The notes: generated by a model from the sequence alone, not told the origin. A stretch of DNA of 39,707 nt from GYS-P2D sp964489125 (GCA_964489125.1 CAZAXY010000019.1:1-39707), one strand, 5' to 3'; counted from the first letter of the stretch, positions 1 through 8,790 are shown. A program made the numbers and translations.

Positions 1-607
1 TTGCATTGATGTGATCGGGAGGACCTTTTAACAACTGTGTCAAGAAGACTGGATAGATGCCTATATCTAATAATGCTCCCCCAGCAAGAGTAGGATTATA
101 AAGGCGACTGTTAGGATCGTTCAATGCGGTAAATCCAAAGTCAGCTTCAATCATCTTGATAGAGCCTATAGCATCTGCTGCTATTAATGCTTGCACCTTA
201 GCGATAGCAGGGAAGAATGCTGTCCAGATAGCTTCCATCAAGAAAAGATTGCTATTCCTTGCGGTATTGATCATTGATTTAACCTGGGCTGAGTTGATTC
301 CCATAGGTTTTTCACAGAGGACAGCTTTCCCATGGGATAGGCAACTAAGAGTGTTTTGGTAGTGCATATTATGTGGAGTGGCCACATATATCACGTCAAT
401 CTCTTGAGATCTAACTAAGGCTTCATAGCTACCATAAGCATGGGGGATATCGTACTTTTCCGCAAAGGCCTGTGCTCGTTCGCTGGATCTTGACCCTACA
501 GCCATAATCCTAACATCACGAACCTTCATCAGATCATCACAGAATTTGTGGGCTATTTTTCCTGGACCGAGGATGCCCCATCTAATAACTTTGTTAGCTT
601 TCCTCAT
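1..607 (-). CDS. Gfo/Idh/MocA-family NAD(P)-dependent oxidoreductase, 3' part missing
   Basis: I translated this reading frame from the minus strand; it stays open to the window edge, so about 202 N-terminal residues are present. The start ATG at 607-605 gives a protein opening MRKANKVIRWGILGPGKIA, a Rossmann nucleotide-binding loop (GxxGPGKIA). It is followed by the family signatures VIYVATPHNMHY and AVLCEKPMG, the latter carrying the EKP lysine typical of the family. A downstream GGALLDIGIYP segment belongs to the substrate-binding domain. Members oxidise or reduce sugars, inositols or related compounds in the cytoplasm; the substrate cannot be told from this part. The start overlaps the end of the OsmC gene by 14 bases, so the two are probably co-transcribed as the last genes of the run from 6353. 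No frameshift is present in the visible part. Confidence 0.88.
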   Translation of the reverse strand, partial: MRKANKVIRWGILGPGKIAHKFCDDLMKVRDVRIMAVGSRSSERAQAFAEKYDIPHAYGSYEALVRSQEIDVIYVATPHNMHYQNTLSCLSHGKAVLCEKPMGINSAQVKSMINTARNSNLFLMEAIWTAFFPAIAKVQALIAADAIGSIKMIEADFGFTALNDPNSRLYNPTLAGGALLDIGIYPVFLTQLLKGPPDHINA

Positions 608-1070
608 TAACCGTTATGGTAGGTTCGTGCAATATCTCAAAATTGCAGCTGTTTGCGATGAAACACATTTTATGAGCTACTCCATGTAAGGTTTTTGCCA
701 ATCCCAGTTTACTGCTATCTCCAATTTCAACTTGAGGATGTAAAGTGACCTGCTCAAATGCACCTGAACCATCATTTTCTTCTATCATAATGGCATTGGG
801 ATTATCGTTATATCTACTGACAATGATCCCATTAGCAGAGCATAGATGTAGATACCACAACATATGACAGCTTGCAATGGATGATAGCAATAGTTCCTCT
901 GGATTGTAATACTTAGAATCTCCTCTAAATGATGCGTCAGATGAACCTTTGATTTCATCCTTGTCTGCCGAACTTATGACATGATTTCGGCTATACGCAT
1001 CATAGCTTTTAGTGCCCTTGCCTTGATTGCCTGTCCATTTTAATGCTATCTCATAGTGATGTTCCTTCAT
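594..1070 (-). CDS. OsmC/Ohr-family peroxiredoxin-like protein
   Basis: This 158-residue protein matches the OsmC/Ohr fold, small cytoplasmic thiol proteins that reduce organic hydroperoxides. The family hallmarks are visible: NPEELLLSSIASCHM places Glu59 and the first redox Cys at residue 68, and HKMCFIANS places the second Cys at residue 136. The long helix after Cys68 and the K/H-rich C-terminal segment fit the family, and the length is usual for it. Which subgroup it belongs to (OsmC, Ohr or the YhfA-like group) is not settled, and the extra cysteines at 77 and 142 are not usual catalytic positions. The gene overlaps the end of murI by 20 bases and its own end overlaps the oxidoreductase by 14 bases, so it sits in a tightly coupled minus-strand run. 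No separate promoter is visible. Confidence 0.88.
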   Translation of the reverse strand: MKEHHYEIALKWTGNQGKGTKSYDAYSRNHVISSADKDEIKGSSDASFRGDSKYYNPEELLLSSIASCHMLWYLHLCSANGIIVSRYNDNPNAIMIEENDGSGAFEQVTLHPQVEIGDSSKLGLAKTLHGVAHKMCFIANSCNFEILHEPTITVNEES

Positions 1071-1845
1071 TGATTGGGTTATTTAGATTGTTGTTGGCGC
1101 AGAAGTTAAGATAAGGCATTATAAATTCACTATCGATCTCTTGACCTGACAAACTACAAACTATAGGCTCAAAATGTGATTCTTGAGTTGGAGTAATCAG
1201 AGTTTTCAACTGTCTTACAGTCCCTTCGTTTCCATCAATGAGTTTAATGTGTTTCGGTAATAAGTTTAGCAGCAATGGCTTATAATAGATAAAGTGAGTG
1301 CAGCCAAGGACTAAGGCGCCTACCGCTGACAAGTCAATCTCAGCAAATTTTTTGAGCATTAACTCTCGAAGATTTTCGGATTCAAATATGAATTCCTCAG
1401 CTGACCGTACCAACTCGGGAGCAGGAATAAAAATAACTTGCGCTTCAATATCGAGTTTCTGAATGAGTCGGTAGAGTTTCTTTTCTTTTAGGGTCAAAGC
1501 GGTGGCCAGAATAATTATTTTTTTGCCTTTAGATATTTCTTTGGCAGGCTTAATTGCTGGTTCCATACCTACTATAGGATAATCGTACAGGGCTCGAAGA
1601 TCATCAATGACTATGCTTGTCGCTGTATTACAGGCTACAACACATGCCTTGATCTCATGAGGTTTAAATCGCTCAAAAGCACTCATTACTATCTTTTTGA
1701 CTTCTTTAGGTGATTTTTCGCCATAGGGCGCAAACTTTACATCTGCGTAATAGGTGTATTGCTCGTAAGGCATCACCTGCATTGCTCTATGTAATACGGT
1801 CAAGCCGCCTACACCACTGTCAAAAAAGTAAATCGATTTAGCCAT
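1051..1845 (-). CDS. murI: Glutamate racemase
   Basis: MurI interconverts L- and D-glutamate in the cytoplasm and supplies D-Glu for peptidoglycan. The N-terminal FFDSGVGGLTV motif holds the conserved Asp/Ser pair at residues 9-10. The two catalytic cysteines are Cys72 in ACNTATS and Cys182 in GCTHF, which also carries the conserved His184. The length of 264 residues is normal. I chose the ATG at 1845-1843 because it overlaps the TGA of the upstream SulP gene in a TGATG junction, typical of translational coupling; a TTG one codon earlier is possible but less likely. The 3' end overlaps the OsmC gene by 20 bases. Function is assigned with high confidence because all catalytic motifs are intact. 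Confidence 0.96.
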   Translation of the reverse strand: MAKSIYFFDSGVGGLTVLHRAMQVMPYEQYTYYADVKFAPYGEKSPKEVKKIVMSAFERFKPHEIKACVVACNTATSIVIDDLRALYDYPIVGMEPAIKPAKEISKGKKIIILATALTLKEKKLYRLIQKLDIEAQVIFIPAPELVRSAEEFIFESENLRELMLKKFAEIDLSAVGALVLGCTHFIYYKPLLLNLLPKHIKLIDGNEGTVRQLKTLITPTQESHFEPIVCSLSGQEIDSEFIMPYLNFCANNNLNNPINEGTSL

Positions 1846-3440
1846 CAATCTGATTGAGATGTTGAGGGTCGAGAAGCTACGTGTTGTATAGCCCTATGCA
1901 CATTCATATGGTGCTCCTTATTATCCATGAGATTAGATTTTTCCAACATATCTCTAACTGGGCCAATGGCTCTCGCAATATGCATTTCTATGTTTCTCCG
2001 TTCTAGCCATTGATTTATATCTGCGATAGCTCTTATGCCTGAGGAGTCAATAAAATGTATGTTGCCCGCATCCAATACCAAGTGATGGATGATGCGATCA
2101 CAGCAGTCCACATGATGCTCTATTGTTGTTGTAAAATGGTTACAATTGCCAAAGTATAACTGATCATCAAATCTGACGATGAGAACATCATCGATGTGTC
2201 TTGCTTTCGGGTAACGTTGTACGTTGCGATAAAAATCTGTAGACGGAAGATTACCTAATACATTAACCTCTGGCCTCGAACTTCGATAGAGTACCGCCAG
2301 TAGAGATAGCACAACACCAAACATTATTCCGTAGGTGATGCCCGCAGCAATTGTCGTACTGAAGGTGACTAGCATCATCAAGAAATCTGTTTTAGAAATT
2401 TTGTATAAATCACGCAGCTCACTTGGCTTGATCAAGCCCTTTACCGAAACAATGATAATCGCAGCTAAAAGTGCTTTCGGAAGGAAATGGAAGTAATCCG
2501 TGATGAATAACAATGTTACAATAATGAGCAACGAGGTTATCAACAAAGAAATACTCGTCCTAGCACCAGCTTCGTCATTGATAGCTGAGCGACTGAAGCT
2601 TGCTGAGGTAGGCATGGATTGAAAGAGCCCTCCGACCACTTTTGATGTTCCGATCGCAATCAGTTCTTGATTGGTGTCAATCTTATATGACTTGTGTTTA
2701 GATTCTAGAGTCCGTGCAATGCTTAAATTCTCGACCACGCCAATGATAGCAAGACTTAGTATAGTGACCCATTGATCGCCGAGGATCTTTAAGGTGGTTT
2801 TTGGTATCTCAAATACAGGTAAACCCTTCGGTATCTCACCGATGTACTGTACGTTTTGATGCTGAAAAAAGTAGTATGTAGCAATAGTTAGTCCTATCAC
2901 TAATATTAATGCGGACGGAATACGCTGGCTGATTTTTTTCATTATGATAATGAATGCAACCGAACCTATGAATAGACTGATAGTATATGGATTGATAGCA
3001 GCAGCTTGCTGAGCAACAGCCACAACTTTCATAAGTCTATGATTAACATAAGACAGATCTAAACCCGTAGCATCCGCCAACTGCGATATCGCAATGATAA
3101 ATGCTGCGGCAGTTGTAAATCCTAAGATGACGGGATAGGACAAGAAATGAGTTATAAAGCCAAGACGAAAGACGCCCATAAGCAATTGAATGATTCCTGC
3201 ACATATGCCAATGGCTATAGCGCAGTACATATATGCACCAGTGAACGGCTCGATAACTGCTCCTAAACCACTCAATATTAAAATAGATGAGATCGCCACT
3301 GGTCCGACGGATAGCTGCCTTGAAGTGCCGAGTAATGCATAAATAATCAGTGGCACTATAGAGGCATATAAACCATAAATAGGCTCGAATCCGGCTAATT
3401 GTGCATACGCCATAGCCTGAGGGATGAGCACTATGGCCAC
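1845..3440 (-). CDS. SulP-family anion permease with STAS domain (start uncertain)
   Basis: This is a SLC26/SulP inner-membrane anion transporter or channel. The SulP signature is clear (IPQAMAYAQLAGFEPIYGLY and SRQLSVGPVAISS), followed by about ten hydrophobic segments and a C-terminal cytoplasmic STAS domain from about residue 415 with the typical LDAGNIHFIDSSGIRAI core. The substrate (sulfate, bicarbonate or other) cannot be read from sequence. The given start is the GTG at 3440, but conserved N-terminal coding clearly continues upstream in the same frame (LKEYSSTFLRHDLNAGILVA) as far as the pafA stop at 3540-3542. No ATG, GTG or TTG occurs in that 33-codon extension; possible starts there are CTG at 3530-3528 or ATT at 3518-3516. 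The true protein is probably about 26 to 30 residues longer. The 3' end couples to murI through TGATG. Confidence 0.9.
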   Translation of the reverse strand: MAIVLIPQAMAYAQLAGFEPIYGLYASIVPLIIYALLGTSRQLSVGPVAISSILILSGLGAVIEPFTGAYMYCAIAIGICAGIIQLLMGVFRLGFITHFLSYPVILGFTTAAAFIIAISQLADATGLDLSYVNHRLMKVVAVAQQAAAINPYTISLFIGSVAFIIIMKKISQRIPSALILVIGLTIATYYFFQHQNVQYIGEIPKGLPVFEIPKTTLKILGDQWVTILSLAIIGVVENLSIARTLESKHKSYKIDTNQELIAIGTSKVVGGLFQSMPTSASFSRSAINDEAGARTSISLLITSLLIIVTLLFITDYFHFLPKALLAAIIIVSVKGLIKPSELRDLYKISKTDFLMMLVTFSTTIAAGITYGIMFGVVLSLLAVLYRSSRPEVNVLGNLPSTDFYRNVQRYPKARHIDDVLIVRFDDQLYFGNCNHFTTTIEHHVDCCDRIIHHLVLDAGNIHFIDSSGIRAIADINQWLERRNIEMHIARAIGPVRDMLEKSNLMDNKEHHMNVHRAIQHVASRPSTSQSD

Positions 3441-3539
3441 GAGTATTCCAGCATTGAGGTCATGTCTCAGAAATGTTGAGGAATACTCCTTGAGTTGATG
3501 TACTATCGGTAACTTAATATTGACGCCCAGCTCTATCTG

Positions 3540-5168
3540 CTATTTGATCACTTCAGATAATATTCGACCAGCTGCACCATTGGGCAGCGTCACCATGAGA
3601 ATGGCACTTAAGGTAGGTGCGATATCGATAATGTTAGCTCGCCTGTAAGATTTGCCGGCTTTTATGGGGCCGCCATACCAGAGCATTGGTACGTGAGTAT
3701 CATATGAATATGAGCTGCCGTGTGTCGTGCCTTTGCGGAAGTAGGTCATCCAACCTGGCTCCATTATGATGAAGATGTCACCTGATCGTCTCTGATTATA
3801 TCCTCTCTGAGCTAAATGAAGCGAAGGGAGATGTTCATGAGATCCATTAAGCAAATCTTGATGTGTGATGACGTTGCTAATGCCTTCAAACTGCATGGAG
3901 TAATTTATTAAGGCCTCAGTTATCTCATGTTCAGAAGCACCTTTGTCTGCTAAGTAATCATGATTTAAAAAAATTTGGTCATTGCTCATATTTTTAAACC
4001 AAGGGCCCTCACCATATAAGGAATCTAAATGATTTTTAATCCCGTTTTTGTATTTCTCAATGTTGAAATAGCCTGCAGGTATGTCGTAGTTCTGGAGGTA
4101 TAATGGGGTTTCGGCCGCACCGTGATCTGCCGTCAAGAATAATACATAATTTTCATTCCCTATTCTATCATTCAAAAACTTAATGAGCTTAGCAATCTCT
4201 AAATCTAAGCGGAGGTAGGTGTCTTCTATCTCAATAGAACGCGGCCCGAATTGATGGCCAACATAATCTGTTGAAGAAAAACTAACAGCCAGTATATCAG
4301 TATACTCATCGCCTCCCAAGTCTTCAGCTATTATAGTGGTTTGAGCCATTTTCTGAACAAATGAATTGCCAAACGGAGTTTTAGGGAGAACGCTGTATCC
4401 AGTATTCTCATAAATCTTAGACAGGTCATGTGGGAAAGTCGGAGTCTCTTCAGACTTGAATACTTGCTCAAATGGATTGTTGTCTGGTAGGCTCTTAGTA
4501 TAGGTATCGATTGGGTAGAGGGTTTCCCAGTCTTGCTCAATATAGGTGGCTGCAAGGCCACGTTTGTTGTAAGTTTGTAACCACATAGGAAGTTCATCCA
4601 TATAGTAGCTGCTGGTGACCCAACCTCCAAATGATGCATCATACCAATATGCTGCATCAGCGGAGTGCCCTGCTGGTAATATTGCTCCACGATCTTTAAT
4701 CGAAACGCCTATAGACTTGCCTTTCATGCCTGTAGATAGCTTGATTTCATCAGAAATCGTAGAACTGATCATACGATGAGGGGACATCTTGCCTGCCGCG
4801 CTCTCTGAACCCACCGTCGTGACATCATCGTCCTGTACACAATAAACCCTCGCATCAATTTCCTTATCGTACCAATCGTTTCCAACTATTCCATGTACGG
4901 CTGGAGTGGTGCCAGTATATATACTCGCATGACCTGGTGCAGTATAGGTAGGTCTATAGCTGTAATGCGCGTCAACGTACATGTGTCCTTCATTGATGAT
5001 TTTCTTGAATCCATTATCTCCAAAACGCTCCCAATATCGATAAAGATATTCTTGCTTCATCTGATCGACTGTTATCCCTACAACCAGTTTTGGTTTGCTT
5101 TGACTATAGAGCATATTGGAGCATACAATGCTGATTAAGAAAATGTAAACTGAAGTTTTGAAATTCAT
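3540..5168 (-). CDS. pafA: PafA-type alkaline phosphatase, secreted
   Basis: This is a periplasmic or exported metal-dependent phosphomonoesterase of the alkaline phosphatase superfamily, the kind that releases phosphate in many Bacteroidota. Starting at the ATG at 5168-5166, a 20-residue hydrophobic signal peptide precedes SQSKPKLVV. The nucleophile is Thr76 in TAPGHAS, the partner Asn97 lies in GIVGNDW, and Lys158 and Arg160 in SIKDRGA match the Lys/Arg pair that sets PafA apart from NPP-type enzymes. Zinc-site motifs follow: STDYVGHQFGP, TADHGAAETP and DTHVPMLWYGG. Length is about 542 residues, usual for the family. A TTG 21 bases upstream is an alternative start but would put a short extension before the signal peptide. 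SulP follows 99 bases downstream of the stop. Confidence 0.94.
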   Translation of the reverse strand: MNFKTSVYIFLISIVCSNMLYSQSKPKLVVGITVDQMKQEYLYRYWERFGDNGFKKIINEGHMYVDAHYSYRPTYTAPGHASIYTGTTPAVHGIVGNDWYDKEIDARVYCVQDDDVTTVGSESAAGKMSPHRMISSTISDEIKLSTGMKGKSIGVSIKDRGAILPAGHSADAAYWYDASFGGWVTSSYYMDELPMWLQTYNKRGLAATYIEQDWETLYPIDTYTKSLPDNNPFEQVFKSEETPTFPHDLSKIYENTGYSVLPKTPFGNSFVQKMAQTTIIAEDLGGDEYTDILAVSFSSTDYVGHQFGPRSIEIEDTYLRLDLEIAKLIKFLNDRIGNENYVLFLTADHGAAETPLYLQNYDIPAGYFNIEKYKNGIKNHLDSLYGEGPWFKNMSNDQIFLNHDYLADKGASEHEITEALINYSMQFEGISNVITHQDLLNGSHEHLPSLHLAQRGYNQRRSGDIFIIMEPGWMTYFRKGTTHGSSYSYDTHVPMLWYGGPIKAGKSYRRANIIDIAPTLSAILMVTLPNGAAGRILSEVIK

Positions 5169-5249
5169 ATCAAAAAAATATGTGAGCAAAGTAACTTGTT
5201 TTTAAGTGAATTATGGGGCATATCAGGTCTAGGAAGTTTTATAAGATTG

Positions 5250-6353
5250 TTAATAGATAGCGTATTTCTTTCCTGGAAGAGATCTGATAACCCCCTTGAA
5301 TTCGAGATTAAGCAAATTGCTAGCTAATTCCGATGGTTTCAATTGTGTATGGTGGTGTAACTGATCAACTGTGATTTCATCCTGATCTTTCAGATAATCG
5401 ACTATAGATCGCTCAATGTCTGATAGCTCGTTAAAAAGCTGAATCTGCTTGTTAGGCTTTGGTGTGTCGTCGTCCCACCTCATGATATACGCAATATCTT
5501 GAGCTGACTCGATGAGGTGTGCTTTATTGGTTTTAATGAGTTTATTACATCCGGCGGACATGTCGTCGGATACTCTCCCTGGGAGAGCAAATACATCCTT
5601 ATGATAACTGTTAGCATATTCCGCTGTAATAAGCGACCCACCTTTGGAAGCCGACTGGATAACAATTACTGCATCTGAGATACCAGCTATGATCCTATTG
5701 CGCAGTGGAAAATTCTCTCGATCTGGATTCGTGTTGATTGGAAACTCTGTAAGTAGACAACCATTGTTCCGAATCTGGTTAGCCAGTTTTCTATTCTGTG
5801 CGGGATAGATTTTGTCAAGACCGGTACCCATGGCTGCTATATTATCGATGTCATTGGCTATGGCCGATTGATGTGCGATACTATCAATTCCATAAGCTAA
5901 ACCACTGATGATTTGGACGTTCAGGTGTTTTAGTTCTCGCACGAGTTGTTCCGTTTGGGACTTACCATAGATATTTGGTTTTCGGGTGCCTACGATCCCT
6001 ACTGTTCTAGTTTCATTGAGATTGCTAGTACCACGAGAGTAGAGCAGTACTGGTGCATCATCATACTGCAGGAGGCGCTGAGGATAGTTCGGATCATTGA
6101 GGTAATAGGAAATGTTACAATTATTTTCTAATAGAAACTTAATGTTATCCTCTGCCTCCCGAAAAGGATTAGATTGGGTGATGCTTTCTAGGTGACGCTG
6201 TCCAATTCCGTTTATCTTCAGAAGATTTTTGTTAGATTCTTCAAAAACCCCTTGTGCTCCTCGACAGTGAGCTATCAAGATCTTAGCCAATCGTACTCCA
6301 ATATTTGGAACTCGGGTCAAAGCAATTTCATAAAATAAATCCTGGGGACTCAT
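5250..6353 (-). CDS. dprA: DNA-processing protein DprA
   Basis: DprA (Smf) is a cytoplasmic protein that binds incoming single-stranded DNA and loads RecA during natural transformation. The N-terminal part carries a helix-hairpin-helix-like region (LTRVPNIGVRLAK, LLKINGIGQRH, residues 10-52). The central extended Rossmann domain shows VGIVGTRKP (118-125), ISGLAYGID (149-157), MGTGLDKIYP (175-184), NFPLRNRIIAGIS (214-226) and SKGGSLITAEYA (236-247). A C-terminal winged helix spans about 305-367. The length of 367 residues is normal and all DprA motifs are intact. It starts divergently from the beta-barrel gene at 6428, with 74 bases between them, and pafA lies 81 bases downstream on the same strand. 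Presence of dprA alone does not prove natural competence. Confidence 0.96.
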   Translation of the reverse strand: MSPQDLFYEIALTRVPNIGVRLAKILIAHCRGAQGVFEESNKNLLKINGIGQRHLESITQSNPFREAEDNIKFLLENNCNISYYLNDPNYPQRLLQYDDAPVLLYSRGTSNLNETRTVGIVGTRKPNIYGKSQTEQLVRELKHLNVQIISGLAYGIDSIAHQSAIANDIDNIAAMGTGLDKIYPAQNRKLANQIRNNGCLLTEFPINTNPDRENFPLRNRIIAGISDAVIVIQSASKGGSLITAEYANSYHKDVFALPGRVSDDMSAGCNKLIKTNKAHLIESAQDIAYIMRWDDDTPKPNKQIQLFNELSDIERSIVDYLKDQDEITVDQLHHHTQLKPSELASNLLNLEFKGVIRSLPGKKYAIY

Positions 6354-6412
6354 TTTGCTAAAATACCATTATCATATGCTCTTCTGTTATGCCGCAGACT
6401 ATATAATCAGAT

Positions 6413-6420
6413 TATATTTG
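6413..6420 (+). promoter_or_regulatory. -7 promoter element for the beta-barrel gene
   Basis: TATATTTG matches the Bacteroidota -7 consensus TAnnTTTG. It ends eight bases before the ATG at 6428, which would leave almost no 5' leader. No matching -33 TTG lies 19 bases upstream, so this rests on the -7 element alone. Confidence 0.4.
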
Positions 6421-6427
6421 AGCTTAT

Positions 6428-7093
6428 ATGCGATCGATAAAAGCATGGCTTACTGTACTATTGATTTTCGTGACGAGCTGGATAGTTCATGCCCAGTTTA
6501 ATGTTAAGATTGCCTACAATCCAATTTTTGGATCATTCAATGGAATCAATGCAGTGCAGAATGCTTATCTACCTGACATTGGAGAAATACAGAACGGATT
6601 CGGTGATGTAACGTTTATGCATGGCATTCAAATAGGAGTTCGATATAGGGTGGGCACTTTTGGCGCAGAGTTAGGATGGGAAAGCTTGTCAGCAGATAGA
6701 GAAGCTTTGGCCTTAAACCTCAATACAGAAGTCTTCACTGTCCGTGAATATGATTATGATTTAAGAACATGGTCACTCGCTTTAGATCAATATTTTAATC
6801 CTGTTGGTTTTGGCGCTGCCATCACGAGAACTAATTTTTCCGCAAGCCGTGTCAGAGGAAATAATAACATTCCACTGGTAGATGAGTCTAAATGGGGCCT
6901 CAGGTTTCAGCTGAATCTTATCGTCCAAGAGAGTAGTAGGATATCCTTAATATTGAGACCCTATTATCAGTATTATTTCAGCGATTATAATATTGAGCCT
7001 CTCGCCGCTGATTTGAATAATGCTGCCGCCTCTACAGAATCATTGTCATTTTTTGGGTTGAGCCTCGTGTTTTATAATGGCAGGCAATATTAA
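6428..7093 (+). CDS. Probable outer-membrane beta-barrel protein, unknown role
   Basis: I do not recognise a named family. The 221-residue product begins with a clear signal peptide (MRSIKAWLTVLLIFVTSWI, cleavage probably after VHA before QFNVK). The remainder alternates short amphipathic strands rich in aromatic and glycine residues, for example IGVRYRVGTFGAELGWES, LSLILRPYYQYYF and SLSFFGLSLVFYNGRQY. The C-terminus ends near an aromatic residue, as in OmpA/OmpW-like porin-fold barrels. This suggests an eight-stranded or similar outer-membrane barrel. It stands alone between divergent dprA and convergent yiaA, which gives no functional hint. It could also be a periplasmic beta-sandwich protein. 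Confidence 0.75.
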   Translation: MRSIKAWLTVLLIFVTSWIVHAQFNVKIAYNPIFGSFNGINAVQNAYLPDIGEIQNGFGDVTFMHGIQIGVRYRVGTFGAELGWESLSADREALALNLNTEVFTVREYDYDLRTWSLALDQYFNPVGFGAAITRTNFSASRVRGNNNIPLVDESKWGLRFQLNLIVQESSRISLILRPYYQYYFSDYNIEPLAADLNNAAASTESLSFFGLSLVFYNGRQY

Positions 7094-7139
7094 TAGCTGT
7101 CGCATATAAGTCAAGAGCGAAGAATACACTCACTAAACA

Positions 7140-7163
7140 CACAAGACTAAAAACTATCTTGTG
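7140..7163. terminator. Weak hairpin between convergent genes
   Basis: CACAAGA (7140-7146) pairs with TCTTGTG (7157-7163) around a 10-base loop, spanning the yiaA stop codon between two convergent genes. There is no strong T-run on either side, so this is a tentative bidirectional terminator. Confidence 0.3.
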
Positions 7164-7558
7164 CTTATCTGTTCGGCTAACAAATCGTCTCGTGTGTTCT
7201 TCTGCACTGTTACTGCACCAAACATTGATAGAAGAAATGAAAAAGCATAGAAGCCTTTTTCACTGGGCAGTAGGGTAGCATTCCAAAGACCAATAATGAG
7301 AAGAGATATCGACAGTGCCACGGCAAACCAACATATGCTGTAGTATATATCGGTAACTTTTATTCCTTCGAGACGGTCACGGACACTCTTTTGCAGAGAT
7401 ATTACAGCAAATAAACCAAACATGATTAGCGTGAAATAATAGCCTTTTTCATTTAGCAGCATTTCTGCTCTCCACAATCCAATGATGTAGCCAATAAGTC
7501 CTGTAGCCATAGCTATCCACGATGCCATCACGAATGAGCTTGAAGTTTTTTGAGTCAT
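7154..7558 (-). CDS. yiaA: YiaA/YiaB-family inner-membrane protein
   Basis: The 134-residue protein closely resembles E. coli YiaA, an inner-membrane protein of unknown function. It consists of two copies of the YiaA/B two-helix unit: ASWIAMATGLIGYIIGLWRAEMLLNEKGYYF...LQKSVRD and CWFAVALSISLLIIGLWNATLLPSEKGFYAF...VQKNTRD. Each unit has two membrane helices joined by an LLxEKGxY loop, giving four helices in all. The internal repeat is visible by eye through the shared GLWxAxLLxEKGFY and VQKxxRD elements. The gene is alone on the minus strand, 42 bases downstream of the thioredoxin-like gene start region's partner at 7600, so the two may share a transcript. The role is not established in the family. 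Confidence 0.92.
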   Translation of the reverse strand: MTQKTSSSFVMASWIAMATGLIGYIIGLWRAEMLLNEKGYYFTLIMFGLFAVISLQKSVRDRLEGIKVTDIYYSICWFAVALSISLLIIGLWNATLLPSEKGFYAFSFLLSMFGAVTVQKNTRDDLLAEQISTR

Positions 7559-7599
7559 TTTTTGTTGATTTAATAATTAAAAAATTGACTAGGCTGAAT

Positions 7600-8790
7600 C
7601 TATTTGTTTCCTTTAAGTTTGAGTATCAAAACATCAGTCTTTAGAAGATCTATCCTATAGGTCAATCCTAAGCTAGCCATGGCAACCTTAAACGATTCAT
7701 TGTTTTCAGGCTCAAATGAGAAATCAATGTCATACAATCCCTCAGTCCCTGTACTATCCACTACGGCCATCCCTACTATGCCATATTGCTCCAAATAATT
7801 GCAGAAATCTGATAGACTCGCACCTTCATTTTTATATCCGTCACCTCTTGCTTCTTCGATCCCTATTCCTTGAGCACGCTTAGCTCTAATTCCTCCTTCT
7901 GCTTTCTCGATTACTAGAACTTTTAATTTATCCGTGGATGGCTGAGCTATCACTTCTGTATGTACGTTTAGCTGTTCTTGCATAAATGGAAACAATTCTT
8001 TTGGGCTTTGTGCTATTACATTTAGGCAAAATCTGTTGTTCTTTTCTTCCCAACCAATAAGGGATTCATCGAATTCATAGATCATCCTATAAACTGACGT
8101 TTGATAGGCTTTTCTAAAGAGACCTGCTATGCCAAAGTTAAAGAAGGCGAGTCTGCGCTGCTTAAAAGAACCTTCATTATAAGAGAGATTAACCGTTGGA
8201 ATGCCACTCATATATGGTTGTAATTGGAAAACCTCTTGAACTTCTACGTCAAAATCGAAGTATTCATGCCCTGGATCAAAATCAAAATGATCTTCTTTAG
8301 TAGGTAGGCTAATCCCCTTTTCTCCTAATAGTTGTTCTACGACTTTCTCTGTAATATGCTCTGGCGAGGTGATTGCTGCCACCGTACCATTTGGGTCAAT
8401 TAGTATACAATGTGGGATGACCTGATAGGGGAAGAACGATCTTAGCATACCTGTATCCCTGGCGAAGAGAAACTGATAAGGCCTGTTTTGTTGAAAACGT
8501 CTGATTCTTTCATATTTTTCTTCACTCACCGAAATCACTTGTAACATACCATCAAATTTTTTTTGTAAACGCTCTAAGTGAGGCATGCCATCGACACATG
8601 GGGAACACCAGGTTGCCCCAAAGTAGAGAAGAATAGCCTTGTTAGTAGATTCATTATAGTTGTATTCCAATTGATTATCATCGACCAGATTGAGCGTGAA
8701 CGCAGGCACCTGATCTCCAATTTCAATTTCTTGTCCTACTGCAATATTTGCAAAGAGTAGACAGAAGAGAGATATATAATTTCTTGTCAT
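7600..8790 (-). CDS. TlpA/ResA-like thioredoxin fused to a DUF3738-type C-terminal domain
   Basis: A signal peptide (residues 1-19, SLFCLLFANIAVGQ) is followed by a thioredoxin domain of the TlpA/ResA type: IGDQVPAFTLNLVDD, the redox motif WCSPC with Cys62 and Cys65, and the cis-proline Pro126 in VIPHCILID. Residues from about 195 to 396 resemble the DUF3738 family: the segment VVDSTGTEGLYDIDFSF and the ending SLGLTYRIDLLKTDVLIL match its usual pattern of TGxxGxYDfxl then LGLxLe...VlVI. The thioredoxin part should act as a periplasmic dithiol/disulfide oxidoreductase; the role of DUF3738 is unknown. It is divergent from the histidine kinase at 8913 (122 bases between), so the two-component system may control it; that is inference. 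Confidence 0.88.
   Translation of the reverse strand: MTRNYISLFCLLFANIAVGQEIEIGDQVPAFTLNLVDDNQLEYNYNESTNKAILLYFGATWCSPCVDGMPHLERLQKKFDGMLQVISVSEEKYERIRRFQQNRPYQFLFARDTGMLRSFFPYQVIPHCILIDPNGTVAAITSPEHITEKVVEQLLGEKGISLPTKEDHFDFDPGHEYFDFDVEVQEVFQLQPYMSGIPTVNLSYNEGSFKQRRLAFFNFGIAGLFRKAYQTSVYRMIYEFDESLIGWEEKNNRFCLNVIAQSPKELFPFMQEQLNVHTEVIAQPSTDKLKVLVIEKAEGGIRAKRAQGIGIEEARGDGYKNEGASLSDFCNYLEQYGIVGMAVVDSTGTEGLYDIDFSFEPENNESFKVAMASLGLTYRIDLLKTDVLILKLKGNK

Noticed and set aside
221..260. Apparent frameshift in the Gfo/Idh/MocA gene
   Set aside because: A first reading seemed to break the frame near the LFLMEAIW segment, but careful reverse-complementing shows the frame is continuous.
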